Positions 1 to 8,103 of a stretch of 13,316 nucleotides of DNA are shown here, one piece after another. Location of the stretch: NCBI GenBank assembly GCA_003535955.1, contig DPZM01000226.1:1-13316 (forward strand). Reading direction: 5' to 3'. Positions within the stretch are counted from its first letter, which is position 1. Each line of letters begins with the position of its first letter. Both the position numbers and the translations under genes were made by a program. Source of the DNA: Lachnospiraceae bacterium (lineage in GTDB: Bacteria; Bacillota; Clostridia; Lachnospirales; Lachnospiraceae). The notes under the pieces are model-generated. The model was not told the DNA's origin. It did no database searches and saw only the letters and a program-made list of their open reading frames with translations.

Positions 1-693
1 AACAGGTATTTCCTTCGTTTTCGCAAGTTCAAGTATCTTCCTGTAATATTCCTCGCTCTTACCATGCAGGTCCATTGTACCGGTAATACCCGAAACATCG
101 ACTGTTTCCTGCGGATCTATATAAACAGCCGATGTAAAACCCTTCCAGTCGGTATACTGCTTATTGCCCTGATCCTTTAGAAAATCAGCCCGTCCAAGCT
201 CCGAATATCTGTTATGGTACTGTGTATACCCCATAAAATAATCAAGCCACATCTCTTTAGGTGATGATACCTTGATAGCATCCAGCTTATCCTTTGACAG
301 CTTCATCCCAAAAGTATTCTTTATGAGGGATCCGTAATGTATGTAATCATCTTCATTGGTAACCATATATCCTTCAAGAACAACAAGCTTTGGTGTCTGT
401 GATTTCAATGCTTCCTTAAAATAGTAATATGTATTCCACATAGGCTGCTGTGCACCGCACAGGTCATATGCCGCAATGCCGTATTTATCCCACAGAAGAC
501 CGGTATTAAAATCGGCAAAGCCGTGAGAACTTCCAAGAACGAGCACATCCACCGAATCATTTTTCTGCTCGTAGAACTTTGTAAGGCTGTATATGCCATC
601 ACCGTACTTAAATTTCAAAACAGAATTGACTGATGTTAATACCAGGGTAAAAACGATCATAAAGCCAATTATTCTGATCACCGAAGTCTTCAA
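1..693 (-). CDS. SGNH/AlgJ-like membrane-anchored acyltransferase partner (3' end outside window)
   Basis: This is 231 codons of an open frame that leaves the window at its left edge, so the C-terminus is missing. I chose a TTG start at 691-693 because GGAG (702-705) sits 8 nt upstream; an in-frame ATG at 658-660 is the alternative but would cut away most of the membrane anchor. Residues about 5-22 form an N-terminal membrane segment. VLVLGSSHGF (residues 50-59) fits SGNH block I, with Ser55 or Ser56 as the presumed nucleophile, followed by the family-typical DKYGIAAYDLCGAQQP stretch and a hydrophobic strand, KLVVLEGY. The block with the catalytic Asp and His would lie in the missing part. 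It begins 16 nt after the upstream MBOAT stop, so the two are almost surely cotranscribed. By analogy with AlgI/AlgJ and DltB/DltD it probably takes acyl groups outside the membrane and places them on a glycan. The substrate cannot be read from the sequence. Confidence 0.8.
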   Translation of the reverse strand, partial: MKTSVIRIIGFMIVFTLVLTSVNSVLKFKYGDGIYSLTKFYEQKNDSVDVLVLGSSHGFADFNTGLLWDKYGIAAYDLCGAQQPMWNTYYYFKEALKSQTPKLVVLEGYMVTNEDDYIHYGSLIKNTFGMKLSKDKLDAIKVSSPKEMWLDYFMGYTQYHNRYSELGRADFLKDQGNKQYTDWKGFTSAVYIDPQETVDVSGITGTMDLHGKSEEYYRKILELAKTKEIPV

Positions 694-700
694 CTTCTAT

Positions 701-705
701 TCTCC
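701..705 (-). promoter_or_regulatory. Ribosome binding site deciding a TTG start
   Basis: GGAGA on the minus strand lies 8 nt before TTG at 691-693, inside the 16-nt gap after the MBOAT stop. No other good start has such a site, which is why the TTG is preferred over the internal ATG at 658-660. Confidence 0.6.
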
Positions 706-709
706 GTAT

Positions 710-2212
710 CTAAAACTGAAAATAAATAAACTGTCTTGCATCAAAAGCCGGACCGTATTCCCCGTAGACAAATACAGCCATGACCAGCGCGATGATAACT
801 GCCCATTCAAACCACAGGTTTTGTCCCATAAGAAATACATCTACAGTCTGTCCCCGGAACCTTCGTACAAGGCTTACCAGCAAAAGCACAACAAGGCTTA
901 TGAATAGTATGTTCATTTCAGTCCTGTTAAGGCCGAGTTCATACAGACCACCGTTAAACATAACCCAGGGTGTGGGTTTAAGAAAGATACGTTTGACTAT
1001 AGCCAATGCATCCGTAATGGATGGTGCCCTGAAAAATATCCATGCAAATACAGTCAGGCAGAAGGTTATAAAGACCTTCAGGAAATGGTAGCTGAAACAA
1101 TCCGTTCTTATCCCGAACTTCTTTATCAATCCCCGGCGCAGGTCTTGCGACCATTCGCCCGCCACCCTGAACAAACCATGCAGGCCGCCCCAGAAAACGT
1201 ATGTCCAGTTGGCGCCGTGCCACAAGCCGCTTGCAAGAAACACCAGCATTATGTTTATATATTTCCTGATCTTACCCCTGCGGTTTCCGCCAAGAGGAAT
1301 ATATAAATAATCCCTGAACCAGGTCGTGAGGGAAATATGCCACCGTTCCCAAAATTCCTTAATGCTCTCGGAAAAATAGGGTGTATTGAAATTCTCCATC
1401 AGTTCAAAGCCGAGTATCTTCGCCGAACCGATCGCAAGCATTGAATAGGATGCAAAATCACAATAGATCTGGATCGAAAAACCTGCCGCCGCAAATATGA
1501 GCTCGGTACTTCCGTATCTTCTGAAATTATCAAAAACCATGTCAACCGGTATGGATATCCTGTCCGCTATGACCATTTTAAGGAACAGTCCCCATACCAT
1601 CAGAACAGCCCCCGATGTCACTCTTTTGGCATTATAGAGCCTGAAGCCCTCAATCCCGCCTATCTGCTTAAGCAGGTTATGGGACCGTTCTATAGGGCCT
1701 GCGACCAGCTGGGGAAAAAAGGAAACAAAAAGCGCATACCTGACCGGATTGTGCTCCGCCCTGATATCTCCTCTGTAAACATCTATAACATAACCGAGTG
1801 CCTGGAAGGTATAAAACGATATGCCGACAGGAAGAAGAATATCCAGTCTTTTGTCAAAATAGAACAGGTTAAAATGTCTGCCTATATCTCCGACTGTTTT
1901 AAGCGCAAAATTCCCGTACTTGAATATTGCCAGTATTGAAAGGTTAATAAGGATTGCCAGTACAACTACCGTTTTCCTTATATTTGTCTTTGCTCTCTCT
2001 TCACCTTCCTGCGCCCCTTCTATCAGTATACCCGCAAAATAGGTGATAATGGTAGATGCACCGATCAACAGGGCATACTTTGCGTTCCAGCTCATATAAA
2101 AACAGTAACTTGCCGCAAGCAGCCACAGTGAGCGCAGCTTCTTTGGAATCAGGAAAAAAACCACAACCACTATGGGGAAAAAGAACATGTAATCAAAAGA
2201 ATTAAACTGCAC
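710..2212 (-). CDS. MBOAT family O-acyltransferase, AlgI/PatA-like (copy 1)
   Basis: This is a 500-residue polytopic membrane protein, the usual length for the AlgI/PatA/DltB branch of MBOAT proteins, which move acyl groups (commonly acetyl) across the membrane for O-acylation of surface glycans. Visible family blocks are LPVGISFYTFQ (127-137), FFPQLVAGPIER (165-176), FWERWHISL (287-295), TWFRDYLYIPLGG (297-309) and GLWHGANW (329-336). His332 is the presumed catalytic histidine and His292 is also conserved. The block usually reading DFSGYSDIAIG is DFASYSMLAIG here, so the near-invariant Asp is Met. The start is GTG with AGAGGAG 7 nt upstream, and it overlaps the wecE-like stop by 11 nt, implying translational coupling. 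An SGNH partner follows after 16 nt. It is a clear paralog of the MBOAT at 10591-12015. The acyl donor and acceptor are unknown. Confidence 0.93.
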   Translation of the reverse strand: MQFNSFDYMFFFPIVVVVFFLIPKKLRSLWLLAASYCFYMSWNAKYALLIGASTIITYFAGILIEGAQEGEERAKTNIRKTVVVLAILINLSILAIFKYGNFALKTVGDIGRHFNLFYFDKRLDILLPVGISFYTFQALGYVIDVYRGDIRAEHNPVRYALFVSFFPQLVAGPIERSHNLLKQIGGIEGFRLYNAKRVTSGAVLMVWGLFLKMVIADRISIPVDMVFDNFRRYGSTELIFAAAGFSIQIYCDFASYSMLAIGSAKILGFELMENFNTPYFSESIKEFWERWHISLTTWFRDYLYIPLGGNRRGKIRKYINIMLVFLASGLWHGANWTYVFWGGLHGLFRVAGEWSQDLRRGLIKKFGIRTDCFSYHFLKVFITFCLTVFAWIFFRAPSITDALAIVKRIFLKPTPWVMFNGGLYELGLNRTEMNILFISLVVLLLVSLVRRFRGQTVDVFLMGQNLWFEWAVIIALVMAVFVYGEYGPAFDARQFIYFQF

Positions 2213-3335
2213 CGAAAAACTCCTCTGTCTTATCGCATATATAATCCACCGTGTCTTCCTGCAATCCGTAATACATCGGAAGTCTTACAAGGCGCTCACT
2301 TTCCCGGGTAGTGTATCTGTCTTCCCCATTAAACCTGGCGTGCTTAATTCCGGCAGGCGCCGAATGAAGCGGAATATAATGAAATACAGTACATATGTCA
2401 TTCTTCTTCATGTAATCTATAAAGTGCGTCCGTTCGTCTATATCCTTAAGCTTTATATAGTACATGTGAGCGTTGTGGGTACAGTCATCCGGAATAAACG
2501 GCAGTTCTATGAGTCCTCTGTCAGAAAGGCCCTTCAGGCGGGAATTATAATGATTCCATGTTGACATACGGTCATCCGCTATCATTTTGGCGTTCTTAAG
2601 CTGGGCATAAAGATAGGCTGCATTCAGTTCGCTGGGCAGATACGATGAACCCTGGTCGACCCATGTGTATTTGTCCACCTGCCCCCTGTGGAACTTGCTC
2701 CTGTCAGTTCCCTTCTCCCTTATTATCTCAGCCCGTTCAATATCTTTCCCGTCACGTATCAGCAGGGCTCCGCCTTCGCCCATACTCATATTCTTTGTCT
2801 CATGAAATGAAAAGCACCCGAACCTGCCAAATGTTCCCGCGCTTTTTCCCTTATATGTTGATCCTATCGCCTGTGCGGCATCCTCGATCACGGTAAGTCC
2901 ATACCTGTTAGCTATATCCGTTATGGCATCCATATCACAGCATACACCCGCATAATGAACCGGTACTATTGCCCTTGTTTTCTCCGTTATCGCTTCTTCG
3001 ATCAGTTTCTCATCGATGTTCATGGTATCGGGACGTATGTCTGTAAAGACGGGTACGGCCCCTCTTAACACAAAAGCATTGGCCGTCGATACAAATGTAT
3101 ATGATGGCATTATCACTTCATCAAGAGGTTTGATATCTGCGAGCAGGGCAGCCATTTCCGTAGCATGTGTACATGAAGTGGTAAGAAGAGCCTTACCGGT
3201 TCCCGTCTCCCTCTCTATCCACTCGCTGCATTTTTTTGTATAATCACCATCTCCGCATATCTTACCGTCATGAATGGCCTTTAAGACATATTCGTCTTCC
3301 ATGCCGATATAAGGCGGAACATTAAAATTTATCAT
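2202..3335 (-). CDS. wecE: WecE/RffA-like dTDP-4-amino-4,6-dideoxygalactose transaminase
   Basis: This 377-residue PLP-dependent sugar aminotransferase of the DegT/DnrJ/EryC1/StrS family matches the length of E. coli WecE (376) and many of its recalled sequence blocks: KICGDGDYT, DEVIMPSYTFVSTANAFVLRGA, RPDTMNIDE, VPVHYAG, VIEDAAQ, CFSFHETKN, FRGQVDKYTW, NAHMYYIKL and FHYIPLHSAPAG. Lys181 in FHETKN is the predicted Schiff-base lysine. WecE converts dTDP-4-keto-6-deoxyglucose plus glutamate to dTDP-4-amino-4,6-dideoxygalactose (dTDP-Fuc4N) in the cytoplasm. The start ATG has AGAGG (3344-3348) 8 nt upstream, and the gene begins 12 nt after the SGNH-like stop. No N-acyltransferase (WecD-like) or dTDP-sugar synthesis gene is in the window, so the product may be used as the free amine or modified by genes elsewhere. 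The family call is very sure; exact product specificity is likely but not proven. Confidence 0.92.
   Translation of the reverse strand: MINFNVPPYIGMEDEYVLKAIHDGKICGDGDYTKKCSEWIERETGTGKALLTTSCTHATEMAALLADIKPLDEVIMPSYTFVSTANAFVLRGAVPVFTDIRPDTMNIDEKLIEEAITEKTRAIVPVHYAGVCCDMDAITDIANRYGLTVIEDAAQAIGSTYKGKSAGTFGRFGCFSFHETKNMSMGEGGALLIRDGKDIERAEIIREKGTDRSKFHRGQVDKYTWVDQGSSYLPSELNAAYLYAQLKNAKMIADDRMSTWNHYNSRLKGLSDRGLIELPFIPDDCTHNAHMYYIKLKDIDERTHFIDYMKKNDICTVFHYIPLHSAPAGIKHARFNGEDRYTTRESERLVRLPMYYGLQEDTVDYICDKTEEFFGAV
2220..2226 (-). promoter_or_regulatory. Ribosome binding site for the GTG start of MBOAT copy 1
   Basis: AGAGGAG on the minus strand lies inside the last codons of the wecE-like gene, 7 nt before GTG at 2210-2212. 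It supports GTG as the true start and an 11-nt gene overlap. Confidence 0.65.
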
Positions 3336-3347
3336 TTGATCATCCTC

Positions 3348-4355
3348 TTATTTTCCGGTGCCTATTATTTCAGCCAGCCTGGCAGCGATCAGTCTGTGGC
3401 CGGTTCTGTTAAGATGCCCTGTACCGGGTGAAGTATTCATGAATCCGTGAGGGAGCATGTGTTCACTTTCATACTCCTCAAGAAACATGTCCGACATATC
3501 GGCAAAAACGATCCCGTTTTCGGCACATGCCTCCGTAAATGCCCTTTTTGTTTCCTCATCATCCGCCAACGCGCTTGCCCTTCCTTCTTTATCGACGGTG
3601 ACAGTGGGATGGTACAGGATTATTACAGGCTTATCATACTGCTGTTTAATAAGCTTCATAACATCATCGACAGCAGCTTTATATTGGTCATAAGTACCGG
3701 TATTGCATTCCCTCGTTGTTGCCTTGAGTGCGTTAATTTTCTGGGTTAACAATATCCTGAAAGGGAACCATGTCTTAAGTATTGACTTTACTCTTGCCAC
3801 CTTGCCCATGCCTTCAACTATGGCAGGTCCTGTGCTGTTCTCATCATATGCCCTCTGGTTAAGGCAGCCCTTAAGTTCATCCAGATCAAATTTCGTAAGG
3901 CTGGTTTCAATGACTACCGCATCCGACCTTTGAAACTGCTCAAGGGCAGCACTGAAACCGGCAACATTATCCGTAAAGAAATGACCGTCCATAGCTATGT
4001 TATATGTCGGTATCCCGTATTCATCATTAAGCAGCTCACCGAAACTGTGTCCACCGGGAACTTCCTTGCCCATAGCATGTGATGAACCCATTATCAGCAC
4101 ATAATTCTCAAGTTCATCCTCACTTACCTCATTCAGGTATCCGTTTTTGTCAAAACGGCCGATCCGGTACCCCTCCCCCAATGTATTGAATCCGGTACCC
4201 GGATAGTATATCTCCTTGGTCGCATTAGCATCCATCGGGATACCGGGTGTATAGTGATAATAAGGGAGAAGCAGCAGATTCACCAGTAAAAACGCACACA
4301 CCGATGCCGCTCCGATAAATAATAATTTTTTAAAGATTTGTTTTGCTGATCTCAT
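3348..4355 (-). CDS. SGNH-hydrolase-like membrane-anchored protein without its own MBOAT
   Basis: This 335-residue protein has an N-terminal membrane anchor (residues about 10-31) and an extracytoplasmic domain. YVLIMGSSHAMG (85-96) matches SGNH block I with GSSH. IVFADMSDMF (282-291) and GTGHLNRTGHRLIAARL (311-327) resemble the C-terminal block, with His314 as presumed catalytic His. The residue three before that His, where SGNH enzymes usually carry Asp, is Gly, so the triad may be incomplete or filled by another residue. Its ATG overlaps the yfhO-like stop by 4 nt (ATGA), and the aminotransferase gene starts 12 nt downstream. Unlike the other two SGNH-type genes here, it does not follow an MBOAT gene. 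It may share an MBOAT in trans, act as an esterase, or be a binding protein. The fold assignment is good; the activity is uncertain. Confidence 0.75.
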   Translation of the reverse strand: MRSAKQIFKKLLFIGAASVCAFLLVNLLLLPYYHYTPGIPMDANATKEIYYPGTGFNTLGEGYRIGRFDKNGYLNEVSEDELENYVLIMGSSHAMGKEVPGGHSFGELLNDEYGIPTYNIAMDGHFFTDNVAGFSAALEQFQRSDAVVIETSLTKFDLDELKGCLNQRAYDENSTGPAIVEGMGKVARVKSILKTWFPFRILLTQKINALKATTRECNTGTYDQYKAAVDDVMKLIKQQYDKPVIILYHPTVTVDKEGRASALADDEETKRAFTEACAENGIVFADMSDMFLEEYESEHMLPHGFMNTSPGTGHLNRTGHRLIAARLAEIIGTGK

Positions 4356-6949
4356 TCCAACTCTTTCAGGCTGTTCTGCTCTTCCGTTTTCTTATGCTTC
4401 CTGCCATTATAGCACAAAACAATGAACATTATAACACCGATGCCCGATATAACAAGTCCTGCCTCGGTTCCCCGCGGAACATACTTCATCTCGATCACAT
4501 GCTCTCCCGCAGGTACGGTCATTTCCATAAGGACGGACAAGGCCTTACCGGTGTCAAGCTTTCTGCCGTCGCAGGTGACCCTCCAGCACTTGTCATACGG
4601 GATTGACATTACTACATGTTCATCAGCTTCATGGCTTATGTCAAACTTAAGATGCGAACTCTTTATCTCTTCTATCCCGCTTATGGCTTTGTTAAGGTCA
4701 CCTGCCCTCTGCGAAAAGGCTTTAAGGGCTCCCGGATCTTCATAATAAAAACAGGGCCTTTCAACCTCTATCTCATCATCCAGAAGCTCCAGCTTAACCT
4801 GTACGGTATCGCCCTTTTTATATGTGCCGGCGCACATTATATTCCAGTGGTTCTCGCTGAAATACCTTCCCCTGTCTTCGCCGTTTATCATTATCTGGGC
4901 TCCCTGTCTGCCGGGCGCTGCGAAGTACAGATACAGGGGCATATCCTCGGATATCTTTATATCATAAATGACAAAGCCTTTATCGGCATTCCTGGTATAA
5001 TGACCGGGATCGGTTTCACTGACCCCTTCTGTTTTGACTTCCGCTCCGGCTTCTTTATATATATCATCCCCGATCCCCCAAAAGAAAGCCAGCCTGTTCT
5101 GCCTTGCGAACGGATCGGCATCATCAAGATCATAATCAATAAGGGACTTAGGAGCGATAAAGGCAAGCGGAAGAGCATATTCATTTAAATAAGCATAGTA
5201 TTTCCCCTCATACGGAAGCCTTACATAAGGCTTGGGGGTTTCATCAAACCTTGATACATAATATCTGATCCCGAAAAACGAATCGATGAATGAAGTTCCC
5301 CCTCCGTTATAATATGTGTAATACACAGTCCTCGGAAATCCGAAACGGCCCAGCCAGTCAATGATCTCATCCTTCTCGCATGAAGAATCATGTGACATCC
5401 CCGCATAATCAAACAGAGCCGGATCGTTGACCGCCCTGTCAAAATCCTTTTCGATACGGTAAAACCCTTCATCATAACTCTTTATATAACTTATCACATC
5501 ATTGATGTTCGTATAATCGTCCCTGAACACCGACATTTTCGGGCGGTCAGAGGTGTTCACGTTAAGATTTAAGTAAGCCTTTTTGGAATTATACAGCATG
5601 TCACCCGTCGATATGAGCATAAGGATGATAAGTCCGCATTCCCATGTGAGCCTGCGCTTATGAATAAGCAGCGCCAGTACAGTTATGAACATGGTAATCA
5701 CGGCGTTTATAACAAGATTTTTAGCATCGAGGTAAACATTCCCGCTTATTCTTAACCATATCATGTATAAACAGGCGATCCCGGCTGCCATTACAATCCT
5801 TGCCGCCCCTGTTTTATCCTCTTCTCCCCGATCGGGATCAAGGACAGTCAACGCTCCCTCATAGCCCATTACGATCAGCATAAAGCTTACAAAAAAGGCA
5901 TACCTGAAATAGAAGCCTTCCGGATTATTGAATCCGTGCCACACTGCATCCAGTGTATTTATCCACATGCTTACGGTGATGGCTCCTATAGCAAAGATCC
6001 GGGACAGCTTGTCCCTTAAACTTATCTTACCGGACAAAAGGTAAAGCAAGGCAAACAAGACCACTGCCACCGAGCAGTAGATAAGGGGCATGTTTTCGTT
6101 TTTGGCACAACCCGAAAAGAGACCGGCAAACATCTGGTTTAATGGAAACCGTCTGTAGAATCCGTAATCTGCCCCATCCGTTGTCTTCTCACCGATAAGA
6201 GACAGGCCGGTTCTTAAAAGGAAAAATCCATCCATAAGAAGGATCGTCACACCGGACAGGATAAATGAAGGGGCTCTTGCAATATATTTTTTGTCTGCCA
6301 TGACCCTTGATAAATAGAGAATGCATAAGAATATGACAAGCATGAAGCCCATATGAAAATTCAGGTAGATATAATACACCGTCAGCAGTACATACGGAAC
6401 CAGATATCTGTTGTCATCCAGATACTTCAGGAAGAAGAATACCAGCAGGGGTAATATGGCCAGACATCCGAAATAGATCGTAAGCACAAGGTATCCGAAG
6501 AAATAACCCATAAAGGCATAGGCGGTCGAAAACAAAAGAGAGAGCCAGGATCTCTTATATCTGTAATTTAAAAGGACAGACATGAACAGGCCTGCAAGGG
6601 AAACCTGAAGAGTAAAGATAAGCTCTATACCTGCCGCTATTTTCTCACCCGGAAAAAGAAAGAGCAGAAACAGAAGAGGATCATGAAGCTGAAATGCCGC
6701 CAGCCCGGGAAAATCACCACCCAGGGTTTTTGCAAACATATAAGACCAGTCACTCCTGCTTTTGAAAGTATTAATGAAATATCCGTAGAAATTAACAAAC
6801 TCAAGGTCCATATCTCCCGTGAGTATGGAATTGTCGCCGTAAGGGTATATCCCGTTTAATGCCCAGAAAACCTGCATTATCATAAAGGGAAGCAAAAAGG
6901 CACATAAACAGATCATACCCTTTTTGTTTTTATTCACAGCATCTTTCAT
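4352..6949 (-). CDS. YfhO-family GT-C-like membrane protein
   Basis: This is an 865-residue membrane protein. The N-terminal half has many hydrophobic segments starting at residues about 11-31. A large, mostly extracytoplasmic region follows to about 829, and a last membrane helix lies at about 830-849 before a charged tail. Family signs are GDNSILTGDMDLEFVNFY near residues 38-55 (acidic first loop typical of GT-C-like proteins) and the C-terminal IPYDKCWRVTCDGRK plus PAGEHVIEMKYVPRG (783-827), typical of Bacterial membrane protein YfhO (PF09586). YfhO in Bacillus and Listeria has been linked to adding GlcNAc to lipoteichoic acid from a lipid carrier; by analogy this one would add a lipid-linked sugar to a surface polymer. 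No CsbB or GtcA homolog lies in the window. ATG at 6947-6949 is preceded by GGAAGG at an unusually long 14 nt, but no nearer in-frame start exists upstream. It starts 27 nt after the GT8 gene and overlaps the next gene by 4 nt. Confidence 0.9.
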   Translation of the reverse strand: MKDAVNKNKKGMICLCAFLLPFMIMQVFWALNGIYPYGDNSILTGDMDLEFVNFYGYFINTFKSRSDWSYMFAKTLGGDFPGLAAFQLHDPLLFLLFLFPGEKIAAGIELIFTLQVSLAGLFMSVLLNYRYKRSWLSLLFSTAYAFMGYFFGYLVLTIYFGCLAILPLLVFFFLKYLDDNRYLVPYVLLTVYYIYLNFHMGFMLVIFLCILYLSRVMADKKYIARAPSFILSGVTILLMDGFFLLRTGLSLIGEKTTDGADYGFYRRFPLNQMFAGLFSGCAKNENMPLIYCSVAVVLFALLYLLSGKISLRDKLSRIFAIGAITVSMWINTLDAVWHGFNNPEGFYFRYAFFVSFMLIVMGYEGALTVLDPDRGEEDKTGAARIVMAAGIACLYMIWLRISGNVYLDAKNLVINAVITMFITVLALLIHKRRLTWECGLIILMLISTGDMLYNSKKAYLNLNVNTSDRPKMSVFRDDYTNINDVISYIKSYDEGFYRIEKDFDRAVNDPALFDYAGMSHDSSCEKDEIIDWLGRFGFPRTVYYTYYNGGGTSFIDSFFGIRYYVSRFDETPKPYVRLPYEGKYYAYLNEYALPLAFIAPKSLIDYDLDDADPFARQNRLAFFWGIGDDIYKEAGAEVKTEGVSETDPGHYTRNADKGFVIYDIKISEDMPLYLYFAAPGRQGAQIMINGEDRGRYFSENHWNIMCAGTYKKGDTVQVKLELLDDEIEVERPCFYYEDPGALKAFSQRAGDLNKAISGIEEIKSSHLKFDISHEADEHVVMSIPYDKCWRVTCDGRKLDTGKALSVLMEMTVPAGEHVIEMKYVPRGTEAGLVISGIGVIMFIVLCYNGRKHKKTEEQNSLKELE

Positions 6950-6976
6950 AGAATAAAGATCATCCTTCCGTAAAGT

Positions 6977-7966
6977 CTATATCTTATTGCTTCTCTTAAG
7001 CATCGTGTCGTGTACAATATAAAATATCCACAGGAAAACCTGCCTTGGCAGCACCCTGTACATAGCCTTTTCCACCTTGAACATCCATCCTTTATTCGAG
7101 GGCTTCTTAACCATATCCTTCCATGGTGAAATAGCAAGATACCTGTCAAAATCAGGGGTATAGGGATGTACATTATCAGCATGCCAGGGTGATTCTCCTA
7201 TATATCTTAAGAAATGCAGTATACCCGGATCCGACAGTGCCTCTTCTATCTCATCCTTTGTATAATAAGGTTCCCTGTGCCTGTATACGCGGCTGTACTG
7301 CCTGTATGTATAGTCCTTATGTACCGGCTGCAGGTTATACCTTACAGGAAGTGTTACTATCTCTTCATGGAGTTCAACATTGAGTACATCCTGGTCGACG
7401 GTACCGTAAGTCCTGACATTACGGATATGTTCAAGTATCCTTTCCGAACAGCCCAGGTCCTTCCACCTCTTAACATCAGTAAGGATCACTCCCGAGTTGT
7501 AATACCGGTCTTCATCCCTGATCCCGACACTTTTCTTGGCTGATGTCACAAGAGAATCCTGAACCATACCTATGGTCTTACCCTGCATATCCATGGTTTC
7601 AAGTTCCCTTATATCACCTATAACAAGTGTATCGCAGTCAATATATATGATACGTCCGTCGAATCCGGGCATAAGCCGGTCAATAAACATTTTGAAATAG
7701 GAATGGGTATTCTTCCTGAACTTCGTATAGGCAAAAGTTTTTACTATATCGGAATCCTCAAGGAGTATTTCTCCTTTCAGAAAGACCATTTCCCTGAAAT
7801 AGTGCTCTGCCAGCTTCTTAAGCTTTTCTTTGTTTGCATCATCAATACCGTCATCAATTATATAGACCGTGATCCTGTCTGCCTCTTTATTGTTCTCAAA
7901 CAGAGAGCAGATGGAAACCCCCATATATGCGGCATAATTATTATCAGACTGGTATAAAACATTCAT
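6977..7966 (-). CDS. Family 8 glycosyltransferase (GT8)
   Basis: This 329-residue soluble GT-A enzyme of the GT8 family (retaining; galactosyl- or glucosyltransferase type) acts in the cytoplasm on nucleotide sugars. The N-terminus MNVLYQSDNNYAAYMGVSICSL is the classic GT8 opening with the nucleotide-binding Asp. YIDCDTLV (108-115) is the DxD metal site, YYNSGVILTDVKRW (155-168) the acceptor/NSGV block, and TVDQDVLN (189-196) the DQD block. The usual HF-G-x-KPW block reads HFLRYIGESPWH (251-262), so Lys-Pro is Ser-Pro. An amphipathic, hydrophobic C-terminal stretch (about 300-323) may hold it at the membrane. It is the first gene of the left minus-strand operon, with a promoter candidate 50-80 nt upstream and yfhO-like 27 nt downstream. 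Sugar and acceptor are not readable; a start for a surface glycan or glycolipid head group is plausible. Confidence 0.92.
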   Translation of the reverse strand: MNVLYQSDNNYAAYMGVSICSLFENNKEADRITVYIIDDGIDDANKEKLKKLAEHYFREMVFLKGEILLEDSDIVKTFAYTKFRKNTHSYFKMFIDRLMPGFDGRIIYIDCDTLVIGDIRELETMDMQGKTIGMVQDSLVTSAKKSVGIRDEDRYYNSGVILTDVKRWKDLGCSERILEHIRNVRTYGTVDQDVLNVELHEEIVTLPVRYNLQPVHKDYTYRQYSRVYRHREPYYTKDEIEEALSDPGILHFLRYIGESPWHADNVHPYTPDFDRYLAISPWKDMVKKPSNKGWMFKVEKAMYRVLPRQVFLWIFYIVHDTMLKRSNKI

Positions 7967-8016
7967 CTCTCTTATCCCTGTACCCCCGGTTCCGGTACCC
8001 GTTTACATCATAATAA

Positions 8017-8046
8017 AGTATACATTAAACATAAAACATGGTACAA
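8017..8046 (-). promoter_or_regulatory. Candidate sigma-A promoter for the GT8-to-MBOAT operon
   Basis: On the minus strand TTGTAC (8041-8046) is followed after 18 nt by TATACT (8017-8022). This would place the transcript start near 8010 and leave a leader of about 45 nt before the GT8 ATG at 7966. The next five genes are so tightly spaced that this is probably the operon's main promoter. The -35 box is only half consensus. Confidence 0.5.
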
Positions 8047-8057
8047 TCCCTATTGTT
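8045..8057 (+). promoter_or_regulatory. Shared 13-nt element AATCCCTATTGTT upstream of the CotH-like gene
   Basis: AATCCCTATTGTT ends 46 nt before the preferred CotH-like start at 8104. The same 13 bases occur on the minus strand at 12064-12076, 48 nt before the MBOAT copy 2 start. It overlaps by 2 nt the -35 box of the divergent GT8 promoter. It may be an operator or promoter part; chance cannot be excluded. Confidence 0.25.
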
Positions 8058-8103
8058 CATAAATAATGGCATAAAATGTTCGAAAGCCTATAACTTTTAT
8101 ACT

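Noticed and set aside
593..1306. Several plus-strand frames opposite MBOAT copy 1
   Set aside because: All are shadows of the minus-strand membrane protein; none shows a domain or start signal.
4616..5188. Plus-strand 190-codon open frame opposite the yfhO-like gene
   Set aside because: It lies wholly inside a strongly supported gene on the other strand, has no recognisable domain, and its composition follows from the hydrophobic codons opposite.
8038..8103. 22-residue N-terminal extension of the CotH-like protein from ATG 8038
   Set aside because: It has no ribosome site, places odd residues before a perfect signal sequence, and contains the 13-nt element shared with a non-coding gap. It remains possible.
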